64,000 bases of DNA, from positions 293,001-357,000 of the forward strand of contig JAQJDB010000005.1 in the NCBI GenBank assembly GCA_032139905.1, given 5' to 3'. Origin of the DNA: Nitrospira sp. MA-1. GTDB taxonomy: Bacteria; Nitrospirota; Nitrospiria; Nitrospirales; UBA8639. The position numbers and the translations under genes were made by a program. Of this stretch, positions 58,982 to 64,000 are shown in pieces. The number at the start of each line of letters is the position of its first letter. Within the stretch, counting starts at the first letter, position 1. The notes beneath the pieces were generated by a model. That model had not been told where the DNA came from. It was given only the letters and a program-made list of their open reading frames with translations, and searched no databases.

Positions 58982-61492
58982 CTACAGTTCCACTTTCTCC
59001 ACTACCACCCGGAAGTGCTGCTCGTCGGCGTCCATGGGTTCCTGTTCGAGCACGTTGTGCCCATCGTTTCGAAGACTGACCGGGACGTTGCGAATAGGAT
59101 CGCCGCCGTCCAACCATACTTCCAACTGGTCACCGTGGTCCATCATTTCTAATTTGAGCTTGGTTTTCACGTAATTCATGGGACATGCCACGCCCCGGAG
59201 GTCGTAAACGGGCACACCTGATGGGGAGGATGTCTTTTCAGGTGGCGTGGTTGCCTCCTTGGTTAATTCAGTGGGCTTTTGTCCCAGTTCAGCGGGAGCC
59301 AGCTTGAGGTCCTGACCGATTTGGTCTGAGACGGTCCGGCAGAGGTCCACAAAACCTTTGGTAAACGCGATTTTTCCTTGTGTCAGGTCAGCCGAGGCGT
59401 CCTTGTTCCCCAGATCGCCCACTATAGAGGCCAGATTATGGTATTCCGCAGGCATGAGCCCTTTGGCCACGATCAACTTGTTAAATTCGGCTAAGGTGTC
59501 GGCATCGGTATTCGGATCGATTCCTTCTGTGACAAGGATGGCTTTCGCTCCTGCCACCACGGCTCGATAAGCCTTGTTAATGGCAAACGCGTATTGGTGT
59601 TTTTCAGCCAAAATGCGTGCTTGGTACAGTTCCTGTTCCGCTTCAAGAATCCGATTGTCGATCATTTCCAATGCCCCACCCGCACATTCACCAGGTCCGA
59701 GGTCCTCAACCGAAAATTCCTCGTCGCCTTCCCAGTCAACATAGAATTGTGGATCCTCTTGATAGGTGGGAAGGATGGTGTAGGGGATCAGTTCATCTTT
59801 CAGTTTGATTTTTCCGGTGCGGTCAATAAAACCTAATAATGACTCCCCATTATTTTTGTCCCGGCGATAGAGATCGAGAAGATGCTGGACTGCAGCGGGA
59901 ACGTTTTTCGCAGGAACCTTCACAATGAGTTGGCCAATTTTGGCTGTGCCGTTGACCCGTCCCCCAAGGTGCAGTTCGTACACTGGCGCGACATGGTCTC
60001 CAATACGTTTGCCGACTCCATGTAAGCCGATCGTGGCGATATGATGTTGCGCGCAGGAATTGTGGCAGCCACTGATTTTCACGTTCACCCCTTCCAAATC
60101 CTCAGCGATTTTCCCGGCAGGGAATACTTCTGCCAGTGCTCGTGCCAGTCCTTTAGAAGAGGTGATTCCCAGTCCGCAGGTGTCGGTCCCCGGGCAGGAA
60201 ACGATATCGGCGACTCCCTCAGCTCCAGGGTCCCCCAATCCATGAGCGACTAATTCGTCATAGAAGTGCCGGAGGCGAATATCGGGAACCCAACGTACCA
60301 TAATGTTCTGATTGATGGTGGTACGAAGGTTTCCGTTTGCATACCGTTCGGTGAGCTCAGCCAGCGCAAACATTTGCTCAGATGTGATATCACCCGAGGG
60401 GAGTCTCACCGCCGCTGTTCTAAATCCTGTCTGGCGTTGAGTGATCACATTTGTCGCGCACCAATGATCGTACGCTTCTTGAGATGCGGGATCTCCATTG
60501 ATGGATGAGCCCTGCAGTTGGCTGTGTCCATTGCCTTGGTGGGATGTGCCGTTTCCGGGTTTCGTCGGCATTATTAAGGGAGGATCATCAGGATACGGGG
60601 CCGTTTCCAATCCAAATTTGGTGGCGCCGGATTGCAACATGGCATCGTAGGTCTCTTTCCATCGTTTGGAAAATTCCTCGAACCCTAGCTTGTCAACGAC
60701 AAATTTCATGCGGGCTTTGCTTCGATTTTTCCGATTGCCTAAATTATCAAACACCTTGAGCATGGCCTCGGTGGCGGGAATCAACTCTTCCATGGGAACA
60801 AATTCATGTAGCACTTTGGCGAGGCGCGGAGTGGACCCCAACCCGCCTCCGACGACCATTTTGAACCCCGGAACCCCCTCAGAATTGCGAGCAGCCAGAA
60901 GCCCGACATCGTGGATGGGGGTTAAGGCGCAGTCTTGCTTGCAGCCGGAAAACGCAATTTTGAACTTGCGAGGGAGGCTTTGGTTGAGCGGGTTTCGTAA
61001 TAGATGATAGGCCACGGTTTTTGCATACGGTGTCACGTCAAACACTTCGCCAGGACACACCCCTGCCAAGGCACAGGCTGTGACATTTCGCACGGTATTG
61101 GCACAGGCTTCCCGGGTGGTGAGTCCAACTTCCGCCAGTTTTCGCATGATGGTGCCAACGTGGCGGAGGGGAACAAAGTGCAGTTGAATGTCCTGCCGCG
61201 TGGTGACATGTCCCACGCCGGTCGCGAAGGTATCCGCAATGTCAGCCACTTGGCGTAGTTGATTTGCGTTAAGGCCGCCAAAGGGAATCTTAATCCGGAC
61301 CATTTGGACATCAGGCTGTCGCTGACCATAAATGCCGTATTGGAGTCGAAACGGTTTAAATACGTCGGATGGAGTGTCACCTGATTGGAGGCGATTCACC
61401 TCATCCTCGAATGTTTCTATTTCCTCAAGAATCTCCTGGGGTATCGGAGCCGTGTGAATAGGAGGGTGGCTGGTGACTGGTGAGGTGCTCAT
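58982..61492 (-). CDS. Sulfite reductase (siroheme) fused to a helical domain and a TusA domain
   Basis: An 836-residue protein that reduces sulfite to sulfide. Residues 40-555 are two siroheme reductase half-repeats. The second half has C433-x5-C439 and C476-x3-C480, the normal siroheme-4Fe4S set; the first half also keeps C140-x5-C146 and C184-x3-C188. Residues about 610-735 form an all-helical domain, HEPN-like in pattern. Residues 760-836 are TusA-like with RGVACPMN (C770), a sulfur-relay site. GGAG lies before the ATG. The fusion suggests sulfide is passed on to a carrier. Confidence 0.9.
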   Translation of the reverse strand: MSTSPVTSHPPIHTAPIPQEILEEIETFEDEVNRLQSGDTPSDVFKPFRLQYGIYGQRQPDVQMVRIKIPFGGLNANQLRQVADIADTFATGVGHVTTRQDIQLHFVPLRHVGTIMRKLAEVGLTTREACANTVRNVTACALAGVCPGEVFDVTPYAKTVAYHLLRNPLNQSLPRKFKIAFSGCKQDCALTPIHDVGLLAARNSEGVPGFKMVVGGGLGSTPRLAKVLHEFVPMEELIPATEAMLKVFDNLGNRKNRSKARMKFVVDKLGFEEFSKRWKETYDAMLQSGATKFGLETAPYPDDPPLIMPTKPGNGTSHQGNGHSQLQGSSINGDPASQEAYDHWCATNVITQRQTGFRTAAVRLPSGDITSEQMFALAELTERYANGNLRTTINQNIMVRWVPDIRLRHFYDELVAHGLGDPGAEGVADIVSCPGTDTCGLGITSSKGLARALAEVFPAGKIAEDLEGVNVKISGCHNSCAQHHIATIGLHGVGKRIGDHVAPVYELHLGGRVNGTAKIGQLIVKVPAKNVPAAVQHLLDLYRRDKNNGESLLGFIDRTGKIKLKDELIPYTILPTYQEDPQFYVDWEGDEEFSVEDLGPGECAGGALEMIDNRILEAEQELYQARILAEKHQYAFAINKAYRAVVAGAKAILVTEGIDPNTDADTLAEFNKLIVAKGLMPAEYHNLASIVGDLGNKDASADLTQGKIAFTKGFVDLCRTVSDQIGQDLKLAPAELGQKPTELTKEATTPPEKTSSPSGVPVYDLRGVACPMNYVKTKLKLEMMDHGDQLEVWLDGGDPIRNVPVSLRNDGHNVLEQEPMDADEQHFRVVVEKVEL

Positions 61493-61592
61493 GATAATTC
61501 TCCAAATCCTGTATTCGGATCAAAATTTTCTATAAGTTGCTGAGATTGCACCGATCTGTTCGACCTTGGTACTGATGAATCTTTTGCCAAAA

Positions 61593-62051
61593 CTAAATAT
61601 GATACATCACGCAACGCTGGGTTTCGAGCGTTTGATACTGTTCAACCAATTTTTGTAACGAAATGCCCCGAAGGACTGCCTGCTCCGCCTCTTGAACCTG
61701 TTGCCAAATATTTGAAAGTAAGACGTTGTGAGCTTGTCGGCTTTCTGAATGACCATTGGCGTGTCCTTGTTGAAGCAATGGTTCTGTCGCCCATCCATTC
61801 ATTGAATTCACTAAATCCGCCAGGGAAATTTGATTGGGGTGTTGAGCCAGGGTATACCCTCCTTGTGCTCCTCGCAGACTTCTAATAATCCCAGCTTGTT
61901 TCAAGTGCTGAAGAATTTGCTCAATAAAACGAGAGGGTATCCCCTGTCGTTGAGCGATGATTTTTGCCTGAAGCGGAATGGATCTGTCCTGTCTTGCTAG
62001 CTCGATTGTGGCCAAAATCCCATAGGTGACTTTGATGGGGAACTTGTTCAT
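61593..62051 (-). CDS. Rrf2-family transcriptional regulator
   Basis: A 152-residue winged-helix regulator: KVTYGILATIELA, IPSRFIEQILQHLKQAGIIRSLRGAQGGYTLA (recognition helix and wing), then ISLADLVNSMNG. Only one Cys (near the C-terminus) is present, so an IscR-type cluster is unlikely; it is closer to CymR-type cysteine regulators. The ATG at 62051 is preferred over a TTG two codons earlier. It lies 100 bp upstream of the sulfite reductase gene and on the same strand, so it likely controls the operon. Confidence 0.85.
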   Translation of the reverse strand: MNKFPIKVTYGILATIELARQDRSIPLQAKIIAQRQGIPSRFIEQILQHLKQAGIIRSLRGAQGGYTLAQHPNQISLADLVNSMNGWATEPLLQQGHANGHSESRQAHNVLLSNIWQQVQEAEQAVLRGISLQKLVEQYQTLETQRCVMYHI

Positions 62052-62347
62052 TTTCAATTCATACTAAAACGATAGGAATAATATGCAATATAAAAGGCGC
62101 AGAAAACATTTGTCAAGAACTGTGAGCCGTACTTTTTCTCTCAAAAAATGCATGGGATTAAAAATGGGTATGGACGATTGCCTCCTGGACGGATCTGTCA
62201 TCAGGAGTCCATGGAATCAATCAAACGAAAAGCTGAACAACAATCGAATGGTCTCTAAATATTGGTGAAAAATGGGCCGATACCTGACTGGGAACGTATT
62301 ATGAAAAGCAACGGTTGCAACCTTTCGGAGCTGTGAGGACCATTGAG

Positions 62348-62734
62348 ATGAAAGATATTGCTGATCTGCTTGAAGAAGTTCAGTCCATCGTCCAGGCGAT
62401 GCGGGGAGAGAAGATGATGCTAGAGGAACGACTGAAAAAATTGGAGGATGATGTCTCAACGATGGAGAAAACGAAAGAGGCTATGACTCGCGAACTAAGC
62501 GAAACGAAGGAAAAACTGGGACGGGAACTACAAGCTACTAAGAAAAAATTGGACCAGGTGCATCCGGAAATACAAAGTTTGCAAGATGAACTTCAGAATG
62601 TCGAAGTACAGAATAATCTTCTGGTTATGGATCTCAAACAAAAAGACGAGGAAATAAAAATATTAGAATTGCGCCTTCAAGGATACACTTCGTTGACTTC
62701 TCCCCCTTTTCGAATTGAAGAACCCATCGGTTAA
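62348..62734 (+). CDS. Coiled-coil protein of unknown function
   Basis: A 128-residue protein, almost entirely heptad coiled coil (residues 8-110), rich in Glu/Lys/Leu. GAGGA lies nine bases before the ATG at 62348; the frame is open back to 62315 without an ATG. It is divergent from the Rrf2 gene. No family recognised. Confidence 0.6.
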   Translation: MKDIADLLEEVQSIVQAMRGEKMMLEERLKKLEDDVSTMEKTKEAMTRELSETKEKLGRELQATKKKLDQVHPEIQSLQDELQNVEVQNNLLVMDLKQKDEEIKILELRLQGYTSLTSPPFRIEEPIG

Positions 62735-63605
62735 GCCCTAGGGAATGCCTTCCACTTTAAATCCCCTGGCGACGGGATGAGGTCTTTAATTCCGATCAAG
62801 AGTTTGTCCCTTCCTGGATCGAATTCGTAACTCCAGCCAGTTTTCTTCTTCCTGTTATTATGGTGTCTTTAGAGGACCGGCAAGTGTGGGGAAGCTCCTC
62901 TACTTAGTCACGTTCCAATAAGGTGTGTGAGACAAAAATGGAAATACGCGTAGAGTTGAAATCACAATTCTGAGCGTTGTGATGTCAGGATTCGTTGAGG
63001 GAAGAGCAATTCATCCCCATGCTCGACCTTACGCCAGGATAATTCGATATTTCCGGATTGCCTCAACTCCTTTTGCCATTTTTTCGCGGGGTACACCCAA
63101 TACTCGGTCTTTTAGGTGTGATTCTGACGGAGAGGGGAGATTGTCGAATCTGGTGTCTGGGCATTACCTACGTGGCGACCGGGTCCCTGGCTTCCTGTTC
63201 AATTCCATCAACAAAATGAGTTCTCTTCATGACTTTGGCTAGCTGTTTTAATCCGCGCAAGCGTCCCTCTGTCTTTTCACCACATTATCTTGAACAACAT
63301 GTGAATCATCCCGTCACGGGCGAGGTAGTTGCTCGTTTGCTTCGTCCGATGCCGGATTGGCCCGAAGACCGATTCAATTGGGTTCATGGTTCGCAGGCTC
63401 TGCTAGTGATGAGAGGAAAAGGCATAGAATCCCAGTAATGCCTCCCGATTTTTCTCTAGGGACGGGGTCGCTTTTGAAAATTTCGGTTCATAGTTCTTCT
63501 GAAAACGGTTTATGGCCTGTGCTCTGAGTCGGTTTTGGTCTCGGCCCTCAAATGTCCTGTAGCGTTTGTTCTTCCGTATGTACGGTTTTGGGTAGGGTAT
63601 TCAAG
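62735..63605. other. Gap of about 870 bp without a recognised gene
   Basis: A 69-codon plus frame (63229-63438) has no ribosome binding site and no match I know; other frames are weaker still. No hairpin or repeat copy is evident. The region ends at the IS256 remnant. Confidence 0.45.
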
Positions 63606-64000
63606 CCATTTTATGTGTCTTATGGACAACAGCGTTGCGACCGAGTGGTGGGATAGGGTTATTCCACGCCAGTCCTAACCTTCAGGGATCCATCATCCAC
63701 GGCGACTGCCTGGTCATTCAACCCCTGGGCCTAAATGCATCAGAACGTCTAGCCAACTCTGCGTGGATACACGATTGCCATCTCAAATTGCCAAGAAGTG
63801 TTTCTCGCCATGGGCGTTGACGCCAATCGTCAACCAGACACAAAGTCGCTGCTGCTCAGCTCGAATCTTCCTGCCAATGCCACCTACCCAAACATACACT
63901 CACTACTCGGCCTCGGGGTGCCGATGCTGCCAGGCCTCATACTCCGCCCTCGATTACCCGCGCGACGGAGCTTTCAGTGAGACTCTTACCATCATGCCCC
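63606..64000 (-). pseudogene. Decayed IS256-family transposase, running off the window
   Basis: On the minus strand the broken frames carry, in order, SLTESSVARVIEGG, then EYEAWQHRHPEAE, YVWVGGIG, LTIGVNAHGEKHFLAI, DGNRVSTQSWLDVLMHLGP, and PTTRSQRCC. Each lines up with the IS256 transposase pattern (YVYLWADGI, IGVxxxGxKxxLAI, STQSWxxVLxDL, TRxQRCWVHK). At least one frameshift and several stops interrupt it, and the Asp of the ADG motif is lost. The element is dead. Its N-terminal end would lie beyond 64000. Confidence 0.75.

Noticed and set aside
62979-63438. Plus frames of 87 and 69 codons
   Set aside because: Neither has a ribosome binding site or recognisable motif; the second is the better of the two but still not supportable.

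Overview
The window looks like chromosome of a free-living Gram-negative bacterium, most likely in or near Nitrospirota (Nitrospira-like). This rests on the mix of protein families (Tol-Pal envelope genes, small c-type cytochrome, APS-reductase sulfur assimilation, short-form glucan phosphorylase) and on a Nitrospira-style dispersed palindromic repeat. It was judged by eye, without any database search.

Layout. 1-6.3 kb is patchy accessory DNA: an IS3-like end, a 108-nt palindromic repeat, a response-regulator remnant, a degenerate nuclease-like secreted protein, an intact periplasmic arylsulfatase, a group of toxin-antitoxin-type small genes and remnants, and tRNA-Lys and tRNA-Arg. 6.4-15.4 kb holds a secreted HExxH protein, a UvrD/Rep helicase, alpha-glucan phosphorylase, a HEAT-repeat protein and a c-type cytochrome, with two clear terminators. 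15.8-29.6 kb is a long minus-strand run read from high to low coordinate: tolQ-tolR-tolA-tolB-pal, a long coiled-coil lipoprotein, cpoB-like, mutL, miaA, mtnP, a PfkB kinase and a RodZ-like gene, with tRNA-Asp and tRNA-Val just upstream. 30-40.8 kb holds a membrane TPR protein, an MltD/LysM transglycosylase, pterin dehydratase, DUF2024, a PagL-like outer-membrane protein, an HDOD-sthA pair and an SDR.

41.4-46.5 kb is a defence locus: an intact McrB-McrC pair (the McrB carries an internal Mrr_N-like winged helix) flanked by what look like the two broken ends of a type I restriction operon. ssrA (tmRNA, tag ANDNLALAA) follows, with its 3' end facing this locus. 47.3-53.8 kb is a second accessory stretch: an IS256 remnant, an EF-hand protein, two secreted proteins of unknown function (one a roughly 1012-residue lipoprotein) and another copy of the palindromic repeat.

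54-62.1 kb is a compact sulfate-assimilation operon reading leftward: Rrf2 regulator, a sulfite reductase fused to a helical domain and a TusA domain, APS reductase (cysH), DsrE-like protein, TrpD2-like protein, cysD, and cysN fused to an APS-kinase-like domain that has lost its P-loop. The parts agree with one route, sulfate to APS to sulfite to sulfide, without a PAPS step. The right edge is a badly decayed IS256-family transposase.

Best candidates for something new are the hollowed-out type I locus holding McrBC, the sulfite reductase-helical-TusA fusion with a complete set of cluster cysteines in both halves, and the three-copy palindromic repeat.
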